A stretch of 64,000 bases of DNA from Anadara kagoshimensis (lineage: Eukaryota > Mollusca > Bivalvia > Arcoida > Arcidae). The translations under genes and the position numbers were made by a program. Of this stretch, positions 58,101-64,000 are shown piece after piece. The notes below the pieces were generated by a model. The model had not been told where the DNA came from. It worked only from the letters and a program-made list of their open reading frames with translations, and ran no database searches. The first letter of the stretch is position 1. Each line of letters starts with the position of its first letter. The stretch lies in NCBI GenBank assembly GCA_021292105.1, contig CM037862.1, positions 7,730,765 through 7,794,764 on the forward strand, given 5' to 3'.

Positions 58101-61100
58101 CCTGTTCCATTGGCTATCGTATGTCCACTTGCTGTTGGACAGGATGATATATCTGATGTAGTTAAGGACATCTTGGATTTGGATCAGTACTTTGATGAAG
58201 AGAAATTGTCCAATGTTTGTATACAGACTTTTGATTACACTACAGCATTACCACAAGGTGTGGATTTGGAAGATCTTAGACTGAATGAAAAGGTATAAAC
58301 ACACAACTTAAGACTCGCATAAAACCACTTAAATATGTAATGCCATGGTACACACAAACACACACTTTACATGTATGTTATGATACAAGGTGTCATACCA
58401 GTATGAGCCAGGTGAGCAAAAAGGACCCATTTCCCCAGTGATCATTAAAACTTAAATTATATTAATAATATAATGTGTAATGTTGTAAAGATATGTCTTG
58501 TTGACAGTCCCAAGGGGAGATAAATCTTTTGAGTTTACACAGGACTTTTACTTGTAAACTTACTGATATCAAGCTCTCTCTCTTTCCTCTCTCTTTCTCC
58601 CTCTTCAACCTCTCTCTCTCTCTCTCTCTCTCTCTTGACAGTCCCAAGGGGAGATAAATCTTTTGAGTTACACAGGACTTGTACTTGTTGTAACCTCACT
58701 GATATCACTCTCTCTCTCTCTCTCTCTCCCCTCTCTCTTTCTCCCTCTTCAACCTCTCTCTCTCTCTCTGTATGGATATGTATACAATTATAATTTCAAT
58801 CTAATATAAACATTATATATAAATTTTTAAAGATTGATTGATTAATGATTGACGAGCTCCTTTTGGGACATCTTGATTGAAAATAAAACATTTCTAATTT
58901 AATTATTTAATTTCCTTCTGTTTTAGTTATGTGATATTCTACAGTGGCTAGCATCAGAATATCCAGTAATTCCAGACTTCCAGGTTAAACTCATTAAAGA
59001 TTACATTGATGACTTTTTATTGGATCAGTATTTCACACCCGTGTTGTACAACTTAAAACGGAGAAAGTCACATGGATACCTACATCAGGTATGTAAAATG
59101 TTTACTGTTAACATATCTATTGAAGTGATTAATACTATTAGTTCTAATTTTCGCTTATTTCATGGGCGTTGTTTGTTTTGCGCAAAAATAAATCCCTAGC
59201 AAAAATTATAAAATGATTAATGTGTTATAGTGCATATTTTAAAAAACCTGGAAATTTAACTATGTGGATATCTTTAAATTTCATGTACTTGGGGGTTACC
59301 TCGAAAATAAATACACGCAAAATTAAATATGTTTACAATATCTTAGAAGCTTTACATTATCAGATTTCCAATGCAATCAACCAGTGAAACCATCTAAAAC
59401 TATAAACATAAAAATGAATCAAAATAAATTAAGTATTTTCTGCTGTACTGGCTAATTACAAATATTACATGTATAACAATACTTTAATGTATTTCATTTT
59501 TTTGAATTTATACAAAAACTAATTCACTACATGAAGTTTCCATGGTACCTATATATTTGCAGGACAAAAATCACTGTAAAAATCGCAAATATTTTTTTTT
59601 TCTGTGAATGTTTCTTATTATACAGTATGTTTGGTCACTATAGCAGATTTTACTGTACATAATACTAATGTTTATTCCAAGTAAGCCATAGCCATGGTCA
59701 TGTAAATTTTGAAGAAGTTATACATTTTATTTCAGAACTCCAATGATGTGTTAATCTTGTCACACAAATTTTGAAGTTAATATAAAGTTATACATTTTAT
59801 TTCAGGACCCCAATGACCTGTTAACACTGTATAATGATGTGATCAAACATTTAGCTGATGTGATCAGTAATCAGAACCTAGCTAACCAGTCATGGCCTGT
59901 AGCTGAATTCACAGACTCTAAATATCACAAAGGTATTATACAGATTTGTCTGGATTTTCTCCCATTTTATTATGAATTCATCAAAATACAATATGATTAA
60001 GTAATTAAAAAAATTGTATTTAGTGTATTCTTTCAGTATTGTGAAAGAGAGTAGGGATTAGCATATTGAATCAAATGCAAAGAAATGCATGTTTTTGTTA
60101 TGCCTGACTCATTTACACTATTAAGTGAATACAGTCAAATAGAATGTTATAACTGATATTTACAATTATAAAAAATATTGTTAGCATGAGAGAAATGTAA
60201 AAATATTGTTAAGATAATTTATTTTATCCAAGATACCGGCAATCATATGGGATTGATGGAGCACCTTTTTTCAAATAAGGAATCAGAAACATAGGAAATA
60301 CAGTGGAATAGCGAGTGCCCAATGGAAACAACGTATTACGTAATTTAAGATGACATTCTATGATGTAATTGGATATTTAAACATTACGTAATCAGAGGTC
60401 ATGTCCCACACTGTATTCATGAGCCATTGATTGCCAGAAAAAACTAATAGGTTCATGTAAAGAATGTCAATATTAATTGTAAATATTGTTAAGTGTTACA
60501 CGTTTTTGCATCAGTTATTTTTCGTGCAAGTAAACATTATATTGATATAGATAATCATGTTAGTTTGATTTTTGTATATTTATCTTTTTACTCTCTTTTT
60601 GATAAAGGAATTGAATTAAATTTTGTTATGGACATTAAGTTATTTCAAAAATTAATTATGTTGTGTGCAAAATATCCAATATTGATTTCATTTCTATACT
60701 AGTAATTCACTTTAATTTCACAATTCAAATAATAAATCAGTGCATTTAATGCTTTTAAAACTTTATGATGAGTTAAAAAAAAATAAAACCAAAAAAAAAA
60801 AAAAAAACCCATTATTGTGTCACATGATAGAAATGTTCATATGTGTCATCCATGGCAGTATGACATCAAAAGCCAATTCTTTCACGTATGATATGAGTTT
60901 GTGACTGTCACATGTTTTATTATATATTAAAGAGTTACCACACATGTTTTGGAATAACGATGGCAATTTGGATTACAACAAGCAGTTAGTATTAAGTTTA
61001 CAGTTGCCATACTTTGAGTACGAAGACATGAATAGTGAGGAATGGCCGCAGGCTTGTAAAGATGTGTGGTCATATGTCCAGGCTGTTGTCCGAGATGACC

Positions 61101-63247
61101 AAGGGGCAGCTAAAGTAGATTTATATTCCAGGTACTGGTATAGTCCAATTGTGATATTTTTGCAGATTGTTTATAAACATGGAAGCATATATATATATAA
61201 TGTTAATGGGCAAACACAAATCATATATAAGGGTAATTTTGACAAATAAATGTTGTGAAGGTGTGAATATATGCATATAATACGGTATTAATGCCTTTCT
61301 GTGTAGACTAGACTTGCCCATGTTTATATATAAACACTCTGCCAAAATATCTGGGCAGATTATAATATGTGTATTCTTTTTGTAAATTCTGTATTTACTC
61401 CATTTTTTTCTGCCAACATTTGTCAATCACTGTACTTGAAAACTATAAAACAGATCTTTATGAAACTTCACAGGAACAATTTTAGGGTGGAGTAGATTTA
61501 TCATTAGGTATTCATATTTTGATAATGCACATGGTTTGAGGTTCTCAGTTGGGATTTATTATTAAATGGCATCCATTTTCATTTACAACTTGTTACATAA
61601 TTTTATGTCTTAAAGTCAATGAGAAAAAGAGGAGTAGTAGAGGTAATTGAGAGGGTGGTTAGTTCCAGAGACACCCTTTAGAAAGTTATCTTCTTGTTTT
61701 TGACATATATGTATACCATTATTAATCCAAATCTTTAGTGTAGTGCATGTATGCAAGATAAATTGGAAAAAACCATTTCAAATTGAGTCAATTATTTCAT
61801 CTAGGGTGATATTCTTGACCTGGATGAACTTTGCTTCAAATTTTCAGACTCTAAGTGTACGGATCACAGTGTCTGTTACTGCCTAGGTTTGAATCCCAAC
61901 CAGGCAGATCCTAGTTTGAAAGTTTGTCAGTCTGTAAACCAGTTCAATAGTTTTTTCTGAGCACTCTTGGTTTCTCCACCATCCCTGAACTGACTACCTT
62001 GATATAATTGAAAGAATCTTGAATGAGGTGTATACACTTATCACTTAGCTAAAATTGGACATATGGCTGAATTTTAAATCAAATGGTTACTATAAGTTAA
62101 CATTTAATTTCAAATATGAAATAAAAAATTTTCAGGGTTCGTACATTGCTGAAAAAGACGAGGGAGGATTTTGAAGATACTTGTTACCTGATGGAAGGTG
62201 GAAATGATTGTCAGCCGACCTATGTCAACATGCCATGGACAGACATTATAGCAGTGTGTATAGACTACAGATTAATAAGCACAAACTTTACAGACCCAGA
62301 GCCGTCCAACAAAAGCCAGGTATATATACGAAAAATTTTAAGTTTAAATGGGATTAGTTTACATCACAGTTGTGGTTGTTTCAACTTTTGCATCTAACCG
62401 AAAAAAAATAATCATTTAAACTGATTAAAAACTTCAAATTGATTTAGTTTTTGTGATAAATGTTATTTACATGTTGTTTTGTAAGTATAAGAAATGATTT
62501 TCTATGCCACTTGGTTTACAACAGATCTCTTTTTTCATCATCCATTTAATAAGAATGAAACTTTATTTAATTTTAAAACATCTGTTAGGGTTGACTCAAT
62601 GTTGAATTTATAAAGGGCACTATGCCCTTTGACCAGTAAAAAATTCCTGTTCCTGGTCTTATGAATCAGTAAAAGTTGGTGCATGTTGCTATATTTCTGA
62701 AAAAGAGAACAGAAATTAGAGTGAACTACTACAGGCCAAAATTTCCAGTTTTTAGTACACTGAATTGATGACATAATCAATTTACTCAAGAATGCCAGCA
62801 GAATTTGATGACATCACTTTCAGAAGGCATGAATAGTTGCATAAAACTGAACTGAATATTTGAAGCAAATATTTGTTTACAAATCATGTTTTTATGTTGT
62901 CAATGTGTGAGAAAAAGAATCCTACACCAGCAACAGTGTAAGACAGAGATATCTCAAACCCGGATGAATATTTTCAGTGTCCAGAACTCGCTAAAATAAT
63001 TGACATTGAAAATATTCATCCTTGTTTGAGATATCTCTGTCTTACACTGTTGCAGGTGTAAGATTCTATTAGTCTTAGGCTGTTACCAGTGTAAGATTCT
63101 ATCAATCTTTTATACAGTATAAACTGTGATGTATATTACAGGACAGTGATACAAAGGAAATAAGAGTTGTGTTTTTTGAGGATGATTTAAAGAACTATGA
63201 ACCACCTTCTGATTGGAAACATAATGAAGATGACAAAAATATTATAA
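33370..63247 (+). CDS. MCM3AP: MCM3AP/GANP, TREX-2 scaffold, 29 coding exons, 3' end outside window
   Basis: GANP is the metazoan Sac3 homologue. It scaffolds TREX-2 (with ENY2, PCID2, DSS1 and centrins) at the nuclear basket and promotes mRNA export; the vertebrate C-terminal region is reported to bind and acetylate MCM3. Domain order by codon: FG-rich N-terminus about 1-550; RRM-like about 630-740; SAC3 core about 850-1,190 with [13 protein letters not shown]; helical centrin/ENY2-binding-like region about 1,260-1,400; MCM3AP-type region from about 1,500 to the window end at codon ~2,021. Joined coding length is 6,064 nt with all 28 junctions in phase and GT..AG. Human GANP is 1,980 residues, so only the last few exons should be missing. 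Start: first ATG of the FG exon, just after an in-frame-blocking TAA/TAG-rich leader. Confidence 0.96.
34648..34764 (+). CDS. MCM3AP: GANP exon 2
   Basis: Acceptor TTGTAG, donor GTAGTA, phases 1/1. Encodes a Ser/Thr/Gly-rich stretch with [11 protein letters not shown] and TSTFGGT, continuing the FG-like region. Confidence 0.85.
34866..35090 (+). mobile_element. SINE family B
   Basis: In GANP intron 2; GTGGAGTAATAGAGTTTTAA start, then CAGGAATGGTGACAGAAAGC and AACTTTCCCACATTTGGAT. Confidence 0.7.
35365..35658 (+). CDS. MCM3AP: GANP exon 3
   Basis: Acceptor TATCAG, donor GTATGT, phases 1/1. Ser/Thr-rich low-complexity segment with [20 protein letters not shown] and SAFGG. No folded domain seen. 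Confidence 0.88.
35690..37440. other. GANP intron 3, no gene found
   Basis: Contains a short E-like repeat fragment near 35695-35830 (TGGATTTTGACCAAACTTGG). The rest, including a 67-codon frame at 36815, is unrecognised AT-rich intron, perhaps old transposon remains. Confidence 0.5.
37451..37756 (+). CDS. MCM3AP: GANP exon 4
   Basis: Acceptor CTATAG, donor GTAAAA, phases 1/1. Encodes repeated LFGK/FGxK units ([39 protein letters not shown]), alternating with acidic/basic VKQEPSTS- and VKQENTT-type motifs that resemble SUMO-acceptor consensus. Disordered. Confidence 0.9.
37983..38165. mobile_element. MITE-like element, family F
   Basis: CTATGTTTACATTTCTGGTA, CACCAGTGGCTACTAATTTC and an AT-rich core, resembling the element inside the 28781 unit and fragments near 20880 and 21530. 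Confidence 0.55.
38160..38245 (+). repeat. Dispersed repeat D fragment
   Basis: ACAGTAAAACCCATTTATAA start and CTTTATAGACAGCTGGTC block. Confidence 0.55.
38643..39016 (-). mobile_element. tRNA-derived SINE, family C
   Basis: Second, better-preserved copy (compare 1796-2172). On the minus strand it begins GGCCACAGAGGCCTAATGGA, with TTCGAGTCCCGCTC as B-box-like motif. GANP intron 4. Confidence 0.85.
39123..39221 (+). CDS. MCM3AP: GANP exon 5
   Basis: Acceptor TTACAG, donor GTAAGT, phases 1/1. Encodes [24 protein letters not shown], a basic stretch compatible with a nuclear-localisation segment. Confidence 0.87.
39572..39676 (+). CDS. MCM3AP: GANP exon 6
   Basis: Acceptor TTACAG, donor GTATTA, phases 1/1. 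Encodes [17 protein letters not shown] and a Lys/Ser/Glu-rich linker, last of the FG-type region. Comparable to the GGTLFGRTIQDVF region of human GANP. Confidence 0.87.
40396..40601 (+). CDS. MCM3AP: GANP exon 7 (RRM-like, first part)
   Basis: Acceptor TTTTAG, donor GTAAGT, phase 0 out. Encodes [46 protein letters not shown]: an RRM-type fold with RNP2-like LVCKNV, while the RNP1-like strand (SANIHF) lacks the usual aromatic pattern, as in vertebrate GANP. RNA or phospho-partner binding is an inference. Confidence 0.92.
40852..41038 (+). repeat. Two tandem units of a repeat-X-like sequence
   Basis: Units with AAAGGTCAAGGTCACAG near 40902 and 41017, period 115 bp. Same type as the array in 45140-45640. 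Confidence 0.75.
41096..42326. mobile_element. Probable TIR element in GANP intron 7, 1.2 kb
   Basis: TTGTACAGCGT at the left and ACGCTGTACAA at the right are perfect 11-base inverted ends. The interior looks unlike the surrounding intron (less AT-rich, CG-containing) but has no recognised frame. Confidence 0.5.
42442..42604 (+). CDS. MCM3AP: GANP exon 8 (RRM-like, end)
   Basis: Acceptor TTAG, donor GTAAAA, phase 1 out. Encodes [31 protein letters not shown], then an acidic Ser-rich linker. FWSSYSP parallels IFWHRKKISP after the human RRM. Confidence 0.88.
43143..43346 (+). CDS. MCM3AP: GANP exon 9
   Basis: Acceptor TTAAAG, donor GTAAAT, phases 1/1. Charged linker ([31 protein letters not shown]) between the RRM-like and SAC3 parts. 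Not conserved with human beyond composition. Confidence 0.86.
43579..43613 (+). repeat. (AAT)n microsatellite
   Basis: About 11 triplets in GANP intron 9. Confidence 0.9.
44068..44157 (+). CDS. MCM3AP: GANP exon 10
   Basis: Acceptor TTGTAG, donor GTATAA, phases 1/1. Encodes [29 protein letters not shown], aligning with [20 protein letters not shown]-type sequence just before the human SAC3 domain. Confidence 0.9.
44372..44610 (+). mobile_element. SINE family B, well preserved
   Basis: GAGTGGAGTAATGGAACTTT to CTTGGCTGCCGAGACCCC; on the minus strand the latter is tRNA-head-like. GANP intron 10. Confidence 0.75.
44725..45890 (+). repeat. Dispersed repeat X, with an internal 145-bp tandem array
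   Basis: Starts TAGCTCACCTGAGCTGAAAG and ends GGCCCATGGGCCTCTTG, then an ATTT microsatellite. CGTCCGTCGT stretch near 44770-44810. Within it about four units from 45140 to 45640; TCAAGGTCA recurs exactly 145 bp apart at 45248, 45393 and 45538. Confidence 0.85.
45887..45950 (+). repeat. (TTTA)n microsatellite
   Basis: About 16 units, at the 3' end of repeat X. Confidence 0.9.
46091..46233 (+). CDS. MCM3AP: GANP exon 11 (start of SAC3 domain)
   Basis: Acceptor TTTCAG, donor GTAAGA, phase 0 out. Carries the family hallmark [14 protein letters not shown], then YEIIPGTDV (human VGTCLDMCPEKERY and FEVVPGTD). Confidence 0.97.
46325..46680 (-). repeat. Repeat D fragment followed by repeat E
   Basis: ACAGCCAACCTTGTATAAAG..GTCTTTATATAGAGGTGG (D-like), then an inverted E copy ending TCTCTCAAGAGACAGTTCTA. 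Confidence 0.6.
47056..47124 (+). CDS. MCM3AP: GANP exon 12
   Basis: Acceptor TTACAG, donor GTCAGT, in phase 0. Encodes [17 protein letters not shown], nearly identical to VDHAAAVKEYSRSSADQ of human GANP. Confidence 0.96.
47758..47907 (+). CDS. MCM3AP: GANP exon 13
   Basis: Acceptor TTTCAG, donor GTATGA, in phase 0. Encodes [37 protein letters not shown], the conserved SAC3 helix block. Confidence 0.97.
48150..48360 (+). repeat. Dispersed repeat shared with 56060-56325
   Basis: Both contain CCAGTAATT, GGGTTGAAAC/GGAGTTGAAAC, TTTTCTAG.., AATTCAATTTGAGCAAAGGG and AGACGGGGAT.CAGTGT in order. GANP introns 13 and 22. Confidence 0.7.
48391..48662 (+). CDS. MCM3AP: GANP exon 14
   Basis: Acceptor TTTTAG, donor GTAAGA, phase 2 out. 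Encodes [69 protein letters not shown]3 core, matching the human order exactly. Confidence 0.97.
49347..49563 (+). CDS. MCM3AP: GANP exon 15
   Basis: Acceptor TTGCAG, donor GTATAT, phase 0 out. Encodes [40 protein letters not shown]: the SAC3 region corresponding to AFAALNSNNFVRFFKLV of human. Confidence 0.96.
49718..50068 (+). mobile_element. SINE family A, full length (reference copy)
   Basis: Head GTAGCTCAGTTGGTAAAGTG and GTGGGTTAGAACCCTGG (A/B-box-like), then TTCTTTTGCCAAACATTCGG, GGAAGAAACC, GACGTGGCGCGTTAACAAAC, tail TATAACTGGTGACATCTTGA. GANP intron 15. Confidence 0.9.
50107..50307 (+). CDS. MCM3AP: GANP exon 16 (end of SAC3/winged-helix part)
   Basis: Acceptor TTGTAG, donor GTATGA, in phase 0. 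Encodes [40 protein letters not shown]: winged-helix-like end of the PCI/SAC3 module, followed by [12 protein letters not shown]. Confidence 0.95.
50680..50790 (+). mobile_element. SINE family G, head
   Basis: GGATAGCTCAGTTGGTAGGG then TTTGATCC and TTCCTCCTTCCTGTTACA. The anticodon arm region has extra bases, so not a functional tRNA. Confidence 0.6.
50905..50990 (+). mobile_element. SINE family G, truncated head
   Basis: CTGGATAGCTCAGTTGGTAG, then directly TTTTTCCCTTCCTGTTACA; the B-box half is lost. Confidence 0.55.
51081..51177 (+). CDS. MCM3AP: GANP exon 17
   Basis: Acceptor TCACAG, donor GTAAGT, phase 1 out. Linker encoding [30 protein letters not shown]; parallels [20 protein letters not shown] of human. 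Confidence 0.9.
51241..51640 (+). repeat. Two copies of dispersed repeat D
   Basis: CATACAGTCAAATATTTAAT..AAGGCAGATTTGACT and a shorter second copy (GGGAACCAGTAAAGTGACC) at about 51555. Confidence 0.65.
51828..51872 (+). repeat. (TTTA)n microsatellite
   Basis: Two runs ending 15 bases before the GANP exon 18 acceptor; may serve as part of its pyrimidine-rich context. Confidence 0.85.
51888..52030 (+). CDS. MCM3AP: GANP exon 18
   Basis: Acceptor TTATAG right after an ATTT microsatellite, donor GTAATA, phase 0 out. Gln/Pro/Thr-rich linker ending [12 protein letters not shown]. The exon end and donor are repeated three more times downstream, embedded in CT microsatellite. Confidence 0.88.
51997..52300 (+). 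repeat. Exon 18 end plus donor repeated four times, with CT microsatellites
   Basis: ACCTGTCAAACA.CAGATTAA-type blocks end in AATGAG/GATGAG followed by GT at 52031, 52109, 52198 and 52266, each followed by a CT run. Copy spacing is about 70-90 bp. Confidence 0.9.
52842..52999 (+). CDS. MCM3AP: GANP exon 19 (CID-like helix)
   Basis: Acceptor ACACAG, donor GTAAGT, phase 2 out. Encodes [38 protein letters not shown]: amphipathic helices where Sac3/GANP proteins bind centrin and ENY2. The binding role is inferred from position. Confidence 0.9.
53755..53910 (+). CDS. MCM3AP: GANP exon 20
   Basis: Acceptor TTTCAG, donor GTAAAT, phase 2 out. Charged helix: [39 protein letters not shown], coiled-coil-like. 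Its last 93 nt plus donor are the first unit of a five-copy 105-bp tandem array. Confidence 0.9.
53818..54330 (+). repeat. Exon 20 tail plus donor, five tandem copies
   Basis: Units begin GCTG(G/T)TTAAACA at 53818, 53923, 54028, 54133 and 54231 (periods 105, 105, 105, 98). Each keeps GAAGTCAGGTAAATATT or a near version, so each carries the donor. Confidence 0.95.
54819..55366 (+). CDS. MCM3AP: GANP exon 21
   Basis: Largest internal exon, acceptor TTTTAG, donor GTAACT, phases 2/1. Begins [20 protein letters not shown], a helical stretch, then [27 protein letters not shown] (human [28 protein letters not shown]). Later [25 protein letters not shown]. Start of the MCM3AP-type C-terminal region. 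Confidence 0.95.
55697..55800 (+). pseudogene. Decayed copy of GANP exon 22
   Basis: GCAAAAAGGAGATAGTGTAC..GATATGGTTACTGATAAACA follows the same order as exon 22 (ACAAAAAGGAGACATTATAC..GGTATGGTTACAGATAAACA), with many substitutions and frame loss. Confidence 0.75.
55863..56017 (+). CDS. MCM3AP: GANP exon 22
   Basis: Acceptor TTTCAG (or a second CAG three bases on, NAGNAG-type), donor GTATGT, phase 0 out. Encodes [30 protein letters not shown]; human QEHVFWKLVLVLPD..LANWLKVKF. A decayed copy of this exon lies at 55697-55800. Confidence 0.94.
56060..56325 (+). repeat. Dispersed repeat, second copy of 48150-48360
   Basis: See shared blocks listed for the other copy. Confidence 0.7.
56633..56833 (+). 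CDS. MCM3AP: GANP exon 23
   Basis: Acceptor ATCAG, donor GTAACA, in phase 0. Encodes [51 protein letters not shown]; human LLGASGLMLLLPP. Part of the region reported as MCM3-binding/acetyltransferase-like in vertebrates. Confidence 0.95.
57165..57420 (+). mobile_element. SINE family A
   Basis: Head GGCCAGTTGGTAGAGTGCTT and GTGGTTCGAATCCTGG; tail CTTCACCTAAAGCTAG. GANP intron 23. Confidence 0.8.
57440..57650 (-). mobile_element. SINE family A, inverted neighbour
   Basis: CAGCTATAGGTGAAGTGGCA tail first, head CTACCAACTGAGCTGCAGTA last; tail-to-tail with the copy at 57165-57420. Confidence 0.8.
58038..58292 (+). CDS. MCM3AP: GANP exon 24
   Basis: Acceptor TTGTAG, donor GTATAA, in phase 0. Encodes [40 protein letters not shown]; matches the [20 protein letters not shown] segment of human GANP. 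Confidence 0.95.
58501..58770 (+). repeat. 134-bp tandem duplication with CT microsatellites
   Basis: TTGACAGTCCCAAGGGGAGA occurs at 58501 and 58635, each followed by CACAGGACTT.TACTTG and a CT/CCCTC-rich run. GANP intron 24. Confidence 0.9.
58927..59088 (+). CDS. MCM3AP: GANP exon 25
   Basis: Acceptor TTTTAG, donor GTATGT, in phase 0. Encodes [40 protein letters not shown]; human LQAVQWLVSHCPHSLDL. Confidence 0.95.
59706..59830 (+). repeat. Tandem duplication of GANP exon 26 acceptor and start
   Basis: GTTATACATTTTATTTCAG occurs at about 59717 and 59787, followed by AACTCCAATGATGTGTTAA and GACCCCAATGACCTGTTAA. Period 70 bp. Confidence 0.9.
59806..59932 (+). CDS. MCM3AP: GANP exon 26
   Basis: Acceptor TTTCAG, donor GTATTA, phase 1 out. 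Encodes [38 protein letters not shown]; human [28 protein letters not shown]. A copy of its acceptor and first bases is 70 bp upstream. Confidence 0.95.
59990..60920. other. GANP intron 26, no gene found
   Basis: AT-rich intron with a poly-A tract near 60790-60807. Nothing recognised; the 69-codon frame at 60493 is low-complexity. Confidence 0.5.
60933..61131 (+). CDS. MCM3AP: GANP exon 27
   Basis: Acceptor TTAAAG, donor GTACTG, phases 1/2. Encodes [33 protein letters not shown] and a Val/Asp-rich tail ending DLYSR; human [29 protein letters not shown]. Confidence 0.95.
61855..62035 (-). mobile_element. SINE family B
   Basis: Opposite orientation to 44372: TTTGAATCCCAACCAGGCAG first, GGTTTCTCCACCATCCCTGA later. 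GANP intron 27. Confidence 0.7.
62136..62319 (+). CDS. MCM3AP: GANP exon 28
   Basis: Acceptor TTTCAG, donor GTATAT, phase 0 out. Encodes [32 protein letters not shown]; human IPWDDLIALCINHKL. Confidence 0.95.
62916..63066. repeat. Large hairpin, arms about 65 bp
   Basis: AGAATCCTACACCAGCAACA.. pairs with ..TGTTGCAGGTGTAAGATTCT; the arms share GTAAGACAGAGATATCTCAA in inverted form. GANP intron 28. Confidence 0.85.
63142..63247 (+). CDS. MCM3AP: GANP exon 29 (last in window)
   Basis: Acceptor TTACAG, donor GTAAGT, phase 1 out. Encodes [21 protein letters not shown]; human [20 protein letters not shown]. The open phase shows that the gene continues beyond 64,000. Confidence 0.94.
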
Positions 63248-63762
63248 GTAAGTGCTATTATATATGATGTTCAGTAAGCAAAAAGGACCCTAAGAACAAT
63301 CCAAATATAAAACAGAAAACAGCAAATAAAGAAAAGAAGTATAGTCTGTTATGAAAACATGGCTTTGTGTTTTTGACAATTTCTTCAAACTTACTTAGTT
63401 GATTTAACTTTTATCACTATTTTTGCATAACCCAATGTTAGTCCTTAAAAAATATAACAATAAGTGAAATTCTCAAACTTTTACCTAAGGTTTCTTACTG
63501 CATATGGATGGCCATATTATTAATATTTACTTTTGTAATGTTTTATTGTATTGAATTCTGTTTTGAGACCAAATGTGAGAGTATAGTTCTCACTGCTAAA
63601 CTGTTGTCACTAATTTCCTGCTTACGTCTGTTTATGTGATATCATCGATTGGCTGTTCCAGTAATTGGGAATACATGCTGTGCACAACAGTGTTATAAAG
63701 TTATTTCTAGGATTATAAAACCAAAATAAAATTTTTTGAAAAATCCAAAATGTAAAGTTAGC

Positions 63763-63909
63763 CATTGAACTGTCTAGAAATGGTGTTTATAGTGCCATAA
63801 CTTCCATTGCCATGCAAAGCAAACTAATCATGATGTGCTAGCACACATTATTGAGTTTGCTTTTCACACCACAATAGAGGCTATAACACCATTTCTAGAT
63901 AGTTCAAGT
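63763..63909. repeat. Imperfect hairpin, arms about 70 bp
   Basis: TTGAACTGTCTAGAAATGGT pairs with ACCATTTCTAGATAGTTCAA; centre at GTGCTAGCAC. Downstream of GANP exon 29, within its next intron. Confidence 0.8.
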
Positions 63910-64000
63910 ACTAGGTCAATATGGAATGTTTTGTTACATCAATGAATCTGCTTGTACTGAGTTTGATATAAACATTTATTTAAAGAAGGTTAGAAAATTA

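Overview
The window is AT-rich, intron-rich, repeat-rich animal DNA. The two genes it contains have the exon layout and protein sequence of a lophotrochozoan, and the repeats (many tRNA-derived SINEs, TIR elements, long CT/GT/ATTT microsatellites) suggest a mollusc, most likely a bivalve. The phylum is an inference from style and protein similarity, not a database result. No bacterial, phage or CRISPR features are present.

Layout. (1) About 1,024-30,435, minus strand: the first 12 coding exons of an ST7 (suppressor of tumorigenicity 7 / ST7-like) orthologue. It starts with the ATG at 30,435 and runs off the left end of the window; roughly 130 C-terminal codons lie outside. Intron 1 is about 15 kb (15,311-30,284) and is filled with repeats. 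(2) 30,436-33,369: divergent intergenic region holding the 5' sides of both genes, one SINE and two TIR elements. (3) 33,370-63,247 and beyond, plus strand: 29 coding exons (about 2,021 codons) of MCM3AP/GANP, the large scaffold of the TREX-2 mRNA-export complex. The order is an FG-repeat N-terminus, an RRM-like segment, the SAC3/PCI-type core, a helical centrin-binding-like segment, then the MCM3AP-type C-terminal region. The final coding exons lie to the right of the window. Every GANP junction I could place has GT..AG ends and consistent phase, which strongly supports the model.

The two genes are head to head about 2.9 kb apart. I see no evidence that they act in one pathway: ST7 is a predicted membrane protein of poorly known function, GANP is nuclear-pore associated.

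Main curiosities: (a) at least five tandem duplications that cover exon edges together with their splice sites (four in GANP, one in ST7), including a CT-microsatellite array that could act as ready-made in-frame microexons and a 105-bp (35-codon) exon tail repeated five times with its donor; (b) two single-base disruptions in otherwise well-conserved ST7 exons, one missing and one extra base; (c) a Tigger/pogo-like element nested inside a hAT-like element, both with visible target-site duplications; (d) dispersed and tandem repeats that spread extended nuclear-receptor half-sites (TCAAGGTCA); (e) several large near-perfect hairpins.
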